From the NCBI GenBank assembly GCA_018366195.1, contig JAGZIN010000009.1:1-64000 (forward strand): a DNA stretch of 64,000 nt. The letters are read 5' to 3'. This document shows positions 1-8,775 of this stretch, in pieces (position 1 is the stretch's first letter; each line of letters opens with the position of its first letter). Source of the stretch: Butyricicoccus pullicaecorum. GTDB lineage: Bacteria > Bacillota > Clostridia > Oscillospirales > Butyricicoccaceae. The translations under genes were made by a program, and so were the position numbers. A model generated the notes under the pieces. That model was not told where the DNA came from and did no database searches. It worked only from the letters and a program-made list of their open reading frames with translations.

Positions 1-103
1 TGGGTTTCATTCCAAAAGAATTTCAGGTTCGTTTTTCAAGCTTTTCGTTGTTTAATTTACAAGGTACAATTCTTGCTCTTACCTTTCGGTAAAGTGCTTT
101 TTT

Positions 104-132
104 ATTCTACCAAAGTTTACTTCGTTTGTCAA
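104..132 (-). promoter_or_regulatory. Promoter P2, leftward, probable rRNA operon promoter
   Basis: On the minus strand there is TTGACA, a 17-base spacer and TAGAAT. It lies about 100 bases downstream of a second promoter of equal quality and points out of the window. The roughly 100 bases after it are non-coding and A/T-rich with a small GAAA-loop hairpin, as in rRNA leaders. That the transcript is an rRNA operon is inference. Confidence 0.7.
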
Positions 133-227
133 GAACTTTTTTCAAAGTTTTTCGACTTCTTTTTCAGAAAAGCCGTTTCTCTCTAAACTTTTCACTTGGT
201 TTTGCTGTCCAACCGGTCAGCTTATTT

Positions 228-256
228 ATAATAACACACTGTTTCCCCTTTGTCAA
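228..256 (-). promoter_or_regulatory. Promoter P1, leftward, probable rRNA operon promoter
   Basis: Minus-strand TTGACA, 17-base spacer, TATTAT. Together with the promoter at 104-132 it forms a tandem arrangement typical of rRNA operons in Firmicutes. No open reading frame with a ribosome binding site follows before the window ends. Confidence 0.7.
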
Positions 257-364
257 CATTTTTATTTCTTTATTTCTAAAAACAATTTCTGTTCTTCCGC
301 TGTGTCGCCACCGAGGATACCATGAGATACGATAAACAGGAGATACCGCACCCCTTCGCAAGAA

Positions 365-400
365 AATAAAAGAACCTGTGATGAATCACAGGTTCTTTTT
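365..400 (-). terminator. Terminator after tRNA-Arg(ACG)
   Basis: An 11-base-pair hairpin (AGAACCTGTGA / TCACAGGTTCT) with a four-base loop and T-rich tracts on both sides. It lies just 3' of tRNA-Arg and upstream of the leftward tandem promoters, so it separates the two units. It can work in both directions. Confidence 0.8.
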
Positions 401-409
401 CACCATTAC

Positions 410-486
410 TGGTACGCCGAAAGGGATTCGAACCCCCGACCTTTTGGTTCGTAGCCAAACACTCTATCCAGCTGAGCTATCGGCGC
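410..486 (-). tRNA. tRNA-Arg(ACG)
   Basis: A complete 77-base cloverleaf with encoded CCA. The anticodon loop CTACGAA is closed by TTTGG/CCAAA, giving anticodon ACG (read as ICG after deamination). The seven-pair acceptor stem has one G-T pair at its end. Confidence 0.97.
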
Positions 487-505
487 ATGTCTTGGTTGCT
501 TATAT

Positions 506-534
506 AGAATACCATGCACCCGATGCTTTGTCAA
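506..534 (-). promoter_or_regulatory. Promoter of tRNA-Arg(ACG)
   Basis: Minus-strand TTGACA, 17-base spacer, TATTCT, ending 20 bases upstream of the tRNA 5' end. Confidence 0.8.
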
Positions 535-619
535 CCATTTTCTTTTCTTTTTCTCAAAAAATATAGACTTCCAGCTTTTGTCACGTAAAACAGGAACAAC
601 CTATTCTTTATATTTTCTA

Positions 620-3600
620 TTATAAGTAAACTGTATGGTTTGCCGCAAAGAAATACAGGGCTCGTCCAAGTACAGGCTTTTCAAAAATTTTCTCTACGGC
701 TTTCTGATAAGCGTCCAACTGTGTTCGATATTGTTCTGCGCGCTCCTGTACCGAGCGTAATCCGACTCGATCGGTCTTAAAATCAATTATTAAAAAGCCC
801 TCCGGTGTTTCAGAAAGGCAGTCAATGACACCTTGCAGCAAAATCTCCTCCTCTGTATCTTGTATCCTTGTATCATAATCAGAGACTGGCATCGTGACAG
901 AAAACTTAAATTCCCGCCTTATCTCTCCTTCTTTCATCTTCTCATAAAGCGGGGAGGCAAAGAATCTTCGAATACGCACAGATTCAACTGCGTCTGCCTG
1001 TTCCTGCGAAAGAATACAGCGTTCTCTCATACGCGCAATTTCCTGTTCAATTTCTCCTCTCGCACACGCTTCGAAATCACAGAATTGCATGAACAGATGA
1101 TGCGCTGTTCCTCTCTCCGCCGGTGTTAACCCGTGCAGCCGCTGTTCAAAATCAGGGCGGCGCAGCTCTGGTTTTGGGCGTACTCCTGTCGTGTTTTCCA
1201 CGGTTTCTGCTGACTTATAGTCCTTTTTCAACCCCGTCGCTGTCACTTTAGCGGGAATGTCTGCCAAAATGCTTTTTTCATAAACCAATGGAGCAGGAAC
1301 TTCTGGTAACTCATGCAATGTATCCAATTGTATCTCTGTTCTTTCCGTCTGCTCGATTTCGGTTCCATCATCTGGTACACAGCAATGAATCTGAATCGTA
1401 TCCGGCGCTTTCCCATCAATCTCAATCTGTTCCTCACTATATGCGCGCAAATTTGCTGCCTGCTGATGACGCAAAAGCGGCGCAATCAACCATGCCATTG
1501 AGGTATGCACCCCACCCATCGCATACGCAGGCAGTTCCCCCAACGCTGCCAGTCTGCCAAGCCGTGCAATCTGGGTTCCAAGCTGCGCAGAAGCACAGCT
1601 GATTATCATTTTTTCCTTGGCACGTGTCAATGCCACATAAAGAACTCTCAGCTCCTCACTGACGGCTTGCTGACGCATACACGCCGCAACCGCCTGCCGC
1701 TCCAACGTATCATACCGCACACCACGCGAAAGATCCCGACATTTCGCTCCAAATCCAAGAGATGGGTGTACGAGAACCGGCGCAGTCAAATCCCGCTCAT
1801 TAAATCGTTTTGCTGTATCTGCCAAAATTACAACCGGAAACTCCAATCCTTTTGATTTATGAATGGACATAATGCGAACCGCCCCATCACTTCCTTCAGC
1901 ACGAACCGCTTCAAAATCCTCTCCCCGTTCTTCCATAGCACGCAAAAGGCGAACAAACCGAAACAGTCCTCGCGTACCAGCCTGCTCAAAGCTGCGTGCC
2001 CGTTCAAAGAAGGAAAGCAGGTTTCGTTGACGCTGCACACCGCCCGGCATGGCACCAAACAGCCCAAGCGCCCCTGTCTGGTCATAAATCAGCCAAATCA
2101 GCCGATATACCGGAAAATCACAGGATATTCTTCTCAGTTCATCTAATGCCTCCAAGAACGCCTGCACCTTCGGTTCCTCACTTTGCCGTGCCGCATCATA
2201 AAAACTGATGGTTCGGTCAATCAGACGAATCTGCGCCAGTTCCTCCTCAGAAAAGTTATAGAGCGGCGAACGCATCACACCAATGAGCGGAACATCTTGA
2301 CGCGGATTGTCGATAATCGAGAGCAGTGACACAATCGTTCCAACCTCTGCCGTTTGCAGCAGTCCTGTGCTTTCTTCTGTATGCGCATACAAACCATATT
2401 CAGCCAATGCTTCTCGGTAAGTTGCTGCACGTGATTTTGGAGAACGCATCAAAATCACCACATCTGATGCACATAGCGGGCGTGTCCCCTCACTTCCGCG
2501 GTCGGTAACGGGGAATCCGCTGTCAATCAGTTCCCGAATCCGTTTGGCAACCATTCGCGCTTCCAACAGCGCTTTTTCCTCCCCCTGATTTCCTGAAGTG
2601 TCTAAAACCCATAGCTCTGTATCACACCCTCCATTCGCCTCTGGATAAGATGCCCCCAAATGCAAAGCTTCCCGCTCGGTATATTCCAAATCGCCCACCG
2701 ATTCCGACATAACCGCGCGAAAAATATAGTTGACAGTATCCAGCACCTGTGCACGAGAGCGGAAGTTCTGCGACAACACAACACGCTGTCCTTGCCCTTT
2801 TCTCGGTTCCTCTGTAAATGACTTATATTTATCCAGAAAAATATAAGGGTCTGCCAAACGGAAACCATAAATAGACTGCTTTACATCACCAACCATAAAC
2901 AGATTGTCTCGCGCAATGGCATGAAAAATTGCGTCCTGCACCCCATTGGTATCCTGATACTCGTCTACCAGTATTTCCGCAAACCGTTCTGACAAGGTCT
3001 GAGCAAGCAAAGAGGGTTTTCCATCTGTATAGAGCAGTTGTACTGCAAAATGCTCCAAATCATTAAAATCTGCCAGCCCGCGCTGCCGTTTTTGCTCTGA
3101 AAAGGCATGTGCAAATTGCTGCACCACGCGCGCCAACGCATCTAGGGCGGGACGGTTCAGCGCACGGTCATATACAGCCTGCTCAGTTGTAACACATAAA
3201 AGTTTGGAACGAATTTCTGCCACCGTGTCCTTCCATTCTTCACGCAGCCCCTTAATTTGCTCCTGAAACGCCTTATCTTCATAACCACGTATGCTGCCCA
3301 AACGGTCAAACTGCAAACCCTGTGCAAGCTCCACAGCCATATCCCAATCTGCTGCATCAATTGCCGCAAGCAATTGTTCTGCCTGCTTGACATCTGATTG
3401 AAACGCCGGCGCATACGCAGCCTCCAACACTTCTTCTTCCTGCAGCAGCTCCAGCCCACGCCGTAGAAATGCCAATCCATACCGCACAGCTTGCCGCGCT
3501 TGCGCCAGCAGCAGCTTTCCATGCGCCGTTTCTGCCGGACTGCCGCTGTCCATAAGCCCTTTTCTTATCTGTTCTAAAAAACCGTCTGGATTTGCATGCG

Positions 3601-4147
3601 CACGTGTCTTTTCAAAAGTATCCAATACCGCCGCAACCAGCGGTTTGTCATCTTCCTTGCTTGCAAGCAGGTCAACAAGTGCCAAAAAATCATGCTCCTC
3701 TGCTGCATACAGAGATTCCAACACCTCCTCCAAAACCTCATCGCGCAGCGTTGCCCGTTCACTCTCATCTATCAAACGAAAATCAGGTGGCAGCCCCAGA
3801 CTTGCTGTCTGTTCTCTCACAAGCGTCAGGCAAAAAGCATGTACCGTCGTGATACGTGCTTTATGTACCAGAAAAAGCTGGCGGCGCAAACGTGCATTGT
3901 CTGGTGTAAGCTCCAGTCTCGCTGCAATGGCATCTGCAAGCTTGCCGCGCATTTCCGCAGCTGCTGCATTGGTATAGGTCACAAGCAAAAACTCATCAAT
4001 ATCCAGCGGGTTGATAGGGTCAGTCAAGCGACGAATCACACGTTCTACCAATACTGCTGTCTTTCCCGAACCAGCCGCCGCTGATACCAGCAAATCCGAG
4101 CCTTGTGCAGTAATTGCTGTCAGCTGATCACTTGTCCACTGCGTCAT
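620..4147 (-). CDS. addA: ATP-dependent helicase/nuclease subunit A, AddA
   Basis: AddA works with AddB to resect double-strand breaks up to Chi sites for RecA-dependent repair. The 1175-residue protein has the usual family length. The UvrD-type Walker A (AAAGSGKT) is at about residues 23-30, the helicase motif SQNFRSR is near residue 490, and the SF1 C-terminal motif around LYVALTRAKEKM follows. The C-terminal RecB-type nuclease is marked by GVIDCL and LIIDFKTDR, so the catalytic Asp and Asp-x-Lys are present. The start has a GGAGG nine bases upstream. The gene overlaps the end of addB by 20 bases, so the two are translationally coupled. Nothing is broken or missing. Confidence 0.97.
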   Translation of the reverse strand: MTQWTSDQLTAITAQGSDLLVSAAAGSGKTAVLVERVIRRLTDPINPLDIDEFLLVTYTNAAAAEMRGKLADAIAARLELTPDNARLRRQLFLVHKARITTVHAFCLTLVREQTASLGLPPDFRLIDESERATLRDEVLEEVLESLYAAEEHDFLALVDLLASKEDDKPLVAAVLDTFEKTRAHANPDGFLEQIRKGLMDSGSPAETAHGKLLLAQARQAVRYGLAFLRRGLELLQEEEVLEAAYAPAFQSDVKQAEQLLAAIDAADWDMAVELAQGLQFDRLGSIRGYEDKAFQEQIKGLREEWKDTVAEIRSKLLCVTTEQAVYDRALNRPALDALARVVQQFAHAFSEQKRQRGLADFNDLEHFAVQLLYTDGKPSLLAQTLSERFAEILVDEYQDTNGVQDAIFHAIARDNLFMVGDVKQSIYGFRLADPYIFLDKYKSFTEEPRKGQGQRVVLSQNFRSRAQVLDTVNYIFRAVMSESVGDLEYTEREALHLGASYPEANGGCDTELWVLDTSGNQGEEKALLEARMVAKRIRELIDSGFPVTDRGSEGTRPLCASDVVILMRSPKSRAATYREALAEYGLYAHTEESTGLLQTAEVGTIVSLLSIIDNPRQDVPLIGVMRSPLYNFSEEELAQIRLIDRTISFYDAARQSEEPKVQAFLEALDELRRISCDFPVYRLIWLIYDQTGALGLFGAMPGGVQRQRNLLSFFERARSFEQAGTRGLFRFVRLLRAMEERGEDFEAVRAEGSDGAVRIMSIHKSKGLEFPVVILADTAKRFNERDLTAPVLVHPSLGFGAKCRDLSRGVRYDTLERQAVAACMRQQAVSEELRVLYVALTRAKEKMIISCASAQLGTQIARLGRLAALGELPAYAMGGVHTSMAWLIAPLLRHQQAANLRAYSEEQIEIDGKAPDTIQIHCCVPDDGTEIEQTERTEIQLDTLHELPEVPAPLVYEKSILADIPAKVTATGLKKDYKSAETVENTTGVRPKPELRRPDFEQRLHGLTPAERGTAHHLFMQFCDFEACARGEIEQEIARMRERCILSQEQADAVESVRIRRFFASPLYEKMKEGEIRREFKFSVTMPVSDYDTRIQDTEEEILLQGVIDCLSETPEGFLIIDFKTDRVGLRSVQERAEQYRTQLDAYQKAVEKIFEKPVLGRALYFFAANHTVYL

Positions 4148-7100
4148 TGTTCTTTTCCTCCAGCTTTTCCCAAACTTCGCTATCCTTCCACTTTTTCATC
4201 ATACGATATCGGTCTCCTGCGCTCTCATCAAACCGACATGCTGCTCGAAAAGCACACCAATCACACTGCACAGCATTTCCCTGTACGCAGGGATTTGCCT
4301 CGACACTGCCTGCAAGCAGTTCCTGTCCCATCTCAATCAACTTTTTTTGTGTATACCGCGCCAATCTACCAAATCGCTCCAAGCTTGCAACCGATGAAAT
4401 GGCTGCAATTTCCGGTGTCGGTTCAGGGTCTTTCTTGCTTGGCTTCGCCACTTTCAGACGCACAGGGATAAACTTTCCATCTCCAGACAGTCCTTTTTCC
4501 ATAGATTGTAAAATATCAATCTCATCTGTCAGCAGCCCACTCCTGCGAAGCGCTCTCTCGCGCAAACGATGCAGCGTTTCATCGTCCTCACTCCGCGCTG
4601 CGTCCGGCATGGTATCCCGCACCGGTACATACAATACACCCGCCGGACGAATTTCATCAATTTCCCTTATTAACCGCTCACGATAACGCGCCAGTCCTTC
4701 TTTTTGCAGGGCATATAGATAAATGATAAGCTGCATATTGAGCCCATTCCAGACATCAGACAAAGAAAAGGATTTTTTCCCGCTCTTATAATCCATCACT
4801 CGAAGATACAGCCTTCCATTTTGAATGTAACCATCTACCCGGTCCACCTTGCCCGACAAAGAAATGCTCACATCATCTTGCGCACAAACGACCGGCGGCA
4901 AGTCTCCACCGTATGAAAAATCCAATTCAAAGTCGATTGGCTGGAACTCTGATTCCTTTAGCTCCTCAATAATATTGTTCAAAATCGTCTCGACACTTTT
5001 GACCAGACGGCGAAATAAGACACGAAAGCGTGCTGTTTTATCCTCCAAGCCGCCCAAGGATTCTTCTATATAAGTCTGAACCGCAGCGCGCAGCAGTTGT
5101 TTCACAGTGCGCGGCTGTGCACCTACTGCACCACCTGGCTGTTGTGCCAGCTGCCCCAGTACGGTTTCCAATACAAAATGAATAAACGTACCTGTTTGCG
5201 GTGCGGCAAAATCCGCGCGTGCCTGCACCTTTGCTTTCAGCCCATATTGCATAAAAAATGCGAATCGGCAGGAGTAAAAACGATCCACTCGTGAGGCTGT
5301 CAGGTTGAATCGGTTTCCATATAATCCTTTTATGGTCTGTTCATTTTGCAGGGGACCGCGTGTCGGTCTCCACTGCTTTGCCCGCTCTACCATTTTTTCA
5401 TCTTTGCATTGCTCCAGCGCCGCGCAAGCTGCCGGTGTAAGACCATCTCCCAGCGCCGCACAAGCAAGCTCTGCCATAGGTCTCGGTGCCTCCAGCGCGT
5501 CCAGTCCTGCATCAGCCTGCTGTACCGTAAGCCCCTCAAGCCTTGCACAAAACGCACCAATCAAATAAGAGGGACGGCACGAGCTGCCATCTGCCCCCGC
5601 CGTATGAAACGATAGCACGAGCTTTTCTTGCGGACAGGCAACTGCTTTATAGATGGTTTCCTGCTCCATCAGCATACGCTCTGCACCAAAAGCGGATAAG
5701 GTGACACCGATACCGTCCAGCGCCAATCGGTCGGTTTCGGTCAGAACCGGCGAGGTTCCGGGTGCCTGCGGCAAAACACCATCATTACAGCCCAGTACAA
5801 TAAGATATTTTATTTTTCCATGACATACACGCTCTATTGCACCACAGGTCACACGATCCAGAGAAACCGGAATTGTACCCACATCATATTCCGATAAAAT
5901 CAAACGAAACAGTGCAGAAAAACGTGCCGCCGTCATAGGTGCATCTCCGCATACCCATACCATTTGCTCCATGGCGCTGACCAAAATTTCCCAAAGCTGG
6001 CGGTATTCATCAGCAAGCTGCAAGCGCCCTGCCTGTTCATGTGCCGCCGCACATTCTGTCATGCGCACAGCGACGCCCTCCGCTTCCAAAAAGTCATACA
6101 GTGCATAGATGCAATCTCGTGTTGTTTCCGCCTTTTTCATGTGCTTCTGCAAGGTTAAAAACGGTGTGATTGCACGTATGCGCAGGACGTTAAGCGACTC
6201 CAGCTGAGCAGCCACCTGCTCATCTATCGCCAGCCCATATCCGTCTGGGTGGTTCTTCCAGTCCTTTCCCCACATACTGCCGCGCACCCGCCAAGTCAAT
6301 ACATAATTTTCCAAGCGGTCGATTTCATCTGGCTCGACAGCACACAATCCGGTTTTCAGGCAGCCAAATACATCTTCATAACGCATTCCATTTGCCACTG
6401 CTTCGAGCGCACCGGTAACCAATGCAAGCGGCGGTTTTTGCAGCAAATCGGTTTTTTCACTCAAAAAAATTGGAACATCATATTGCGCCATTGCCATTTC
6501 CAAAGCGGCTGCATAGCTGTCTCCGTCACGCGACACGACTGCGAAATCGCGCCAGCGCGCTCCGGTTTCGCGCACGATACGCCGAATCCATGCGGCTGCA
6601 TGTGTGCACTCTGCAAACGGAGTTTCTGCACAGACAAGCTCGACGCTTTTCCCATCTGAAGGTTCACTCTGCACAGAGGCATGAAGCCCCACCCGCTCCA
6701 GCACTGCCAAATCATGCGGACGGTCTGCCGCCTGTCCCAAATCAATGACTTCTGCTTTCTCTCCATGACGTGCCGCCATGCGGGAAAGTAAGGAAACCGT
6801 CTTGCAGCCGGAAATGAAGATATCCGACTCTTTTCGATCTGCTGTTATGGCAACTGTCAGCGGCAATTTTTTTGCAAGCATCTGGTCAATGACTTTCAGT
6901 TCCTGCGGTGTAAAAGATGCAAAGGAATCCAAATATAGCTGTGCATCATTCAGTATCGTGCTTTTTGACAAGGCATCTGCCAAGCGGTCGAGCAAACCAC
7001 GCGGGTCTGGTATGGTTTCATCACACAAGCGCTCATACGCAGTATATAATGCACCCAAGTCCGTAAGCTTACGCGCCAGCAAATCGTCCCCGTCCGCACG

Positions 7101-7529
7101 AATCTCCTGCGCTGCATGAAAGATTGCCTCCGGCGGCTGTGCACAGGTTTTCAGCTCATCAACCACCTTTAGCATTTCACGCAAAAGCTCCGGTCTGTCT
7201 GACAAGCCAGGATAGAGCTGCATACCCGTCTGCACACGCCGCGCCGCCTCATGCAGTGTTAAAAGCCGACCAGCCGCGTCCAGCGAAACTTGTGCCAATC
7301 CGCCGGTTTCTGCAAAAATACGTCCCGCCAAACGGGTGAAAGAAAGCACCTCCGCAGTACGTGCTCCCTTGTTTTGGGTCTCCTCCGCCAGACGTCTTTC
7401 GTAGGCATGAGAAAACAGCTCTGGTACGATAAGGTATTGTTTTCCATGTCTGTCAGCAGATGCCTGTGCAATCTCTTTCATAAGAAAAGCTGTTTTGCCG
7501 CTGCGTGAGCGACCTATGATGATTCGCAT
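4128..7529 (-). CDS. addB: ATP-dependent helicase/nuclease subunit B, AddB
   Basis: AddB recognises Chi and carries the second nuclease of the AddAB complex. The N-terminus begins MRIIIGRSRSGKT, a Walker A motif in its usual place. The C-terminal nuclease shows SGKVDRVD and VMDYKSGK. The four cysteines of the iron-sulphur cluster are visible: one in YSCRFAFF and three in the C-terminal C-x8-C-x2-C-x5-C region. A longer reading frame starts 24 bases upstream, but the ATG at 7529 is chosen because GGAG lies just before it and the protein then begins like its family. The protein has 1133 residues. It is first in the operon with addA, and a roughly 200-base leader precedes it. Confidence 0.95.
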   Translation of the reverse strand: MRIIIGRSRSGKTAFLMKEIAQASADRHGKQYLIVPELFSHAYERRLAEETQNKGARTAEVLSFTRLAGRIFAETGGLAQVSLDAAGRLLTLHEAARRVQTGMQLYPGLSDRPELLREMLKVVDELKTCAQPPEAIFHAAQEIRADGDDLLARKLTDLGALYTAYERLCDETIPDPRGLLDRLADALSKSTILNDAQLYLDSFASFTPQELKVIDQMLAKKLPLTVAITADRKESDIFISGCKTVSLLSRMAARHGEKAEVIDLGQAADRPHDLAVLERVGLHASVQSEPSDGKSVELVCAETPFAECTHAAAWIRRIVRETGARWRDFAVVSRDGDSYAAALEMAMAQYDVPIFLSEKTDLLQKPPLALVTGALEAVANGMRYEDVFGCLKTGLCAVEPDEIDRLENYVLTWRVRGSMWGKDWKNHPDGYGLAIDEQVAAQLESLNVLRIRAITPFLTLQKHMKKAETTRDCIYALYDFLEAEGVAVRMTECAAAHEQAGRLQLADEYRQLWEILVSAMEQMVWVCGDAPMTAARFSALFRLILSEYDVGTIPVSLDRVTCGAIERVCHGKIKYLIVLGCNDGVLPQAPGTSPVLTETDRLALDGIGVTLSAFGAERMLMEQETIYKAVACPQEKLVLSFHTAGADGSSCRPSYLIGAFCARLEGLTVQQADAGLDALEAPRPMAELACAALGDGLTPAACAALEQCKDEKMVERAKQWRPTRGPLQNEQTIKGLYGNRFNLTASRVDRFYSCRFAFFMQYGLKAKVQARADFAAPQTGTFIHFVLETVLGQLAQQPGGAVGAQPRTVKQLLRAAVQTYIEESLGGLEDKTARFRVLFRRLVKSVETILNNIIEELKESEFQPIDFELDFSYGGDLPPVVCAQDDVSISLSGKVDRVDGYIQNGRLYLRVMDYKSGKKSFSLSDVWNGLNMQLIIYLYALQKEGLARYRERLIREIDEIRPAGVLYVPVRDTMPDAARSEDDETLHRLRERALRRSGLLTDEIDILQSMEKGLSGDGKFIPVRLKVAKPSKKDPEPTPEIAAISSVASLERFGRLARYTQKKLIEMGQELLAGSVEANPCVQGNAVQCDWCAFRAACRFDESAGDRYRMMKKWKDSEVWEKLEEKNNDAVDK

Positions 7530-7741
7530 AATCACTCTCCATGTTCCGCACATGACTGTTATTAGGAGTTACCTGAAAACAAAGAAATCGACGAATTTTT
7601 CACAGGATATATATACAAGGCAAAAACGCAGGAATCCTTGGTGGGATTTCGTGTATTTCGAATGCAGCAGATGCTGCTTATTGCAGAAACAACGCAGATT
7701 TCAACTTTTCAGACCGCTCCTGAACTCAAATCTATATGTTC

Positions 7742-7770
7742 ATTTTAACATAGCATGCTATGACACGCAA
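7742..7770 (-). promoter_or_regulatory. Probable addBA promoter with palindromic spacer
   Basis: Minus-strand TTGCGT, 17-base spacer, TAAAAT. The spacer contains the perfect 14-base palindrome CATAGCATGCTATG (7749-7762), a likely operator. The rest of 7530-7886 shows no gene. The long reading frame on the plus strand there has no ribosome binding site and no recognisable motifs. Confidence 0.55.
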
Positions 7771-7845
7771 TCGGTCGAAATCCTGTAAAATATACCTATC
7801 TATAAATAGCAGAAAAAGGTTTTTGAAAAAAATTCAAAAAACTTG

Positions 7846-7874
7846 TTGACAAAGCACCTTTTTTCTTATATACT
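7846..7874 (+). promoter_or_regulatory. Promoter of the tRNA-Asp/Phe/Gly unit
   Basis: TTGACA, 17-base spacer, TATACT, 12 bases upstream of the first tRNA. Confidence 0.85.
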
Positions 7875-7886
7875 AAACAAGCACTT

Positions 7887-7963
7887 GGCCCGGTAGCTCA
7901 GTTGGTTAGAGCGCTAGCCTGTCACGCTAGAGGTCGTGGGTTCGAGCCCCATCCGGGTCGCCA
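7887..7963 (+). tRNA. tRNA-Asp(GTC)
   Basis: A 77-base cloverleaf with encoded CCA. The anticodon loop CTGTCAC lies between CTAGC and GCTAG, giving anticodon GTC. The discriminator is G. It is the first of three co-oriented tRNAs. Confidence 0.97.
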
Positions 7964-8025
7964 ATTTTCTTTCCATATTTAGGAAAGGGCGAGAACAGCT
8001 CGACGGTGCTTGCACCACAAAATAT

Positions 8026-8101
8026 GCCTCTGTAGCTCAGTCGGTAGAGCAGGGGACTGAAAATCCCCGTGTCGGTGGTTCGATTCCGCCCGGAGGCACC
8101 A
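8026..8101 (+). tRNA. tRNA-Phe(GAA)
   Basis: A 76-base cloverleaf with encoded CCA and anticodon loop CTGAAAA between GGGGA and TCCCC. The discriminator is A. The 62-base gap from tRNA-Asp holds a GGTGC/GCACC hairpin. Confidence 0.97.
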
Positions 8102-8123
8102 ATTCTATTTCCGCAAGGAATTA

Positions 8124-8188
8124 AAAGGCGGTTCTTAGCAATACGCCCGTAGCATATTCCAATTGCCGTGCTTTTCCATGGAAAAGCG
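8124..8188 (-). repeat. tRNA-spacer repeat, copy C (inverted)
   Basis: Read on the minus strand this stretch matches the two repeats at 36970 and 37161. It begins CGCTTTTCC, continues GGAAAAGC and ACGGC, has a short hairpin, and ends TTGCTAAGAACCGCCTTT. It includes the perfect 18-base palindrome GCTTTTCCATGGAAAAGC. It lies between tRNA-Phe and tRNA-Gly and is slightly shorter and more diverged than the other two. Confidence 0.6.
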
Positions 8189-8263
8189 ATATCGAAGAAT
8201 CGTTTTTAGTCATTATAGATATCTGAATGTGCCTTTCAGAAAGCACGACAAGCATTTTAATAT

Positions 8264-8339
8264 GCGGATGTAGCTCATCTGGTAGAGCGCCACCTTGCCA
8301 AGGTGGAGGTAGCGAGTTCGAGCCTCGTCATCCGCTCCA
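8264..8339 (+). tRNA. tRNA-Gly(GCC), copy 1
   Basis: A 76-base cloverleaf with encoded CCA and anticodon loop TTGCCAA between CCACC and GGTGG. The sequence is identical over its whole length to the tRNA at 36600-36675, but the flanks differ. Confidence 0.97.
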
Positions 8340-8374
8340 AAAAAAACACACTCGAATGAGTGTGTTTTTTTTGC
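8339..8374 (+). terminator. Terminator of the tRNA-Asp/Phe/Gly unit
   Basis: The hairpin ACACACTC / GAGTGTGT with a GAAT loop is followed by eight T, and the upstream arm is preceded by A-tract. Confidence 0.9.
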
Positions 8375-8395
8375 TATTAACCGCAATCTAAGAAT

Positions 8396-8431
8396 AAAAA
8401 TTGCGCATTTCCTTTCTACGGAAACGCGCAA
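8396..8431 (-). terminator. Second of two tandem minus-strand terminators
   Basis: A 12-pair hairpin with one mismatch (TTGCGC...GCGCAA outer arms, 7-base loop) followed on the minus strand by TTTTTATTCTT. It lies 12 bases after another terminator. Confidence 0.75.
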
Positions 8432-8442
8432 GCTCTTTATAA

Positions 8443-8478
8443 GAAAAAACCACGCCTGACAACATTTCGCCAGCGTGG
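8443..8478 (-). terminator. First terminator after the 30-codon gene
   Basis: The hairpin CCACGC / GCGTGG is extended by TGGC/GTCA-type pairing with one bulge, and followed on the minus strand by TTTTTTC. It lies 40 bases after the stop codon of the small gene. Confidence 0.8.
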
Positions 8479-8517
8479 AAAGCCAATCTATCAACCTCAA
8501 AGCGCATTGAGCCCTAA

Positions 8518-8610
8518 TTACTTGGTGCTATTCTCAATTTCTTCACCATAGATCAGGTCGTCGATATCAGGCGTATCCGGGTACTGCGGACGAATCCAAG
8601 TCATCAACAT
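8518..8610 (-). CDS. Small protein of 30 residues, unknown function
   Basis: I do not recognise this family. The reading frame starts ATG TTG ATG and has a GGAGG eight bases upstream. The product begins MLMTWIRPQYPDTPDIDDL and ends in an acidic stretch with a final lysine. It has one Trp, two Tyr, three Pro and no Cys, so it is not a typical lantibiotic or SCIFF-type precursor. No maturation enzyme or transporter lies nearby. It has its own promoter (8682-8710), a roughly 70-base leader with a TGCAAG/CTTGCA hairpin, and two tandem terminators, which makes it a complete single-gene unit. A shorter overlapping frame starting at the ATG inside GGAATGAAAA is less likely because its spacing from GGAGG is only one or two bases. 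Confidence 0.65.
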   Translation of the reverse strand: MLMTWIRPQYPDTPDIDDLIYGEEIENSTK

Positions 8611-8681
8611 TTTTCATTCCTCCTCTCTTTCACAATTTATAACGGGACCAAAAATGCAAGTTTACTCTTGCTTTCTTGCAT

Positions 8682-8710
8682 AGTATAGCAGAAATTTACC
8701 AAAAAATCAA
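8682..8710 (-). promoter_or_regulatory. Promoter of the 30-codon gene
   Basis: Minus-strand TTGATT, 17-base spacer, TATACT, about 72 bases upstream of the start codon. Confidence 0.7.
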
Positions 8711-8775
8711 ATGAATTTTGTGTAAACTCCATGCAAACAATTTGTAACTGCCGCTGCTGCGTATAAAATGCGTAT

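Noticed and set aside
3596..4084. 162-codon plus-strand frame inside addA
   Set aside because: Antisense shadow of a certain gene, without a start signal or motifs.
7495..7788. 97-codon plus-strand frame between addB and the tRNA genes
   Set aside because: No ribosome binding site and no family-like sequence; it covers the addBA promoter.
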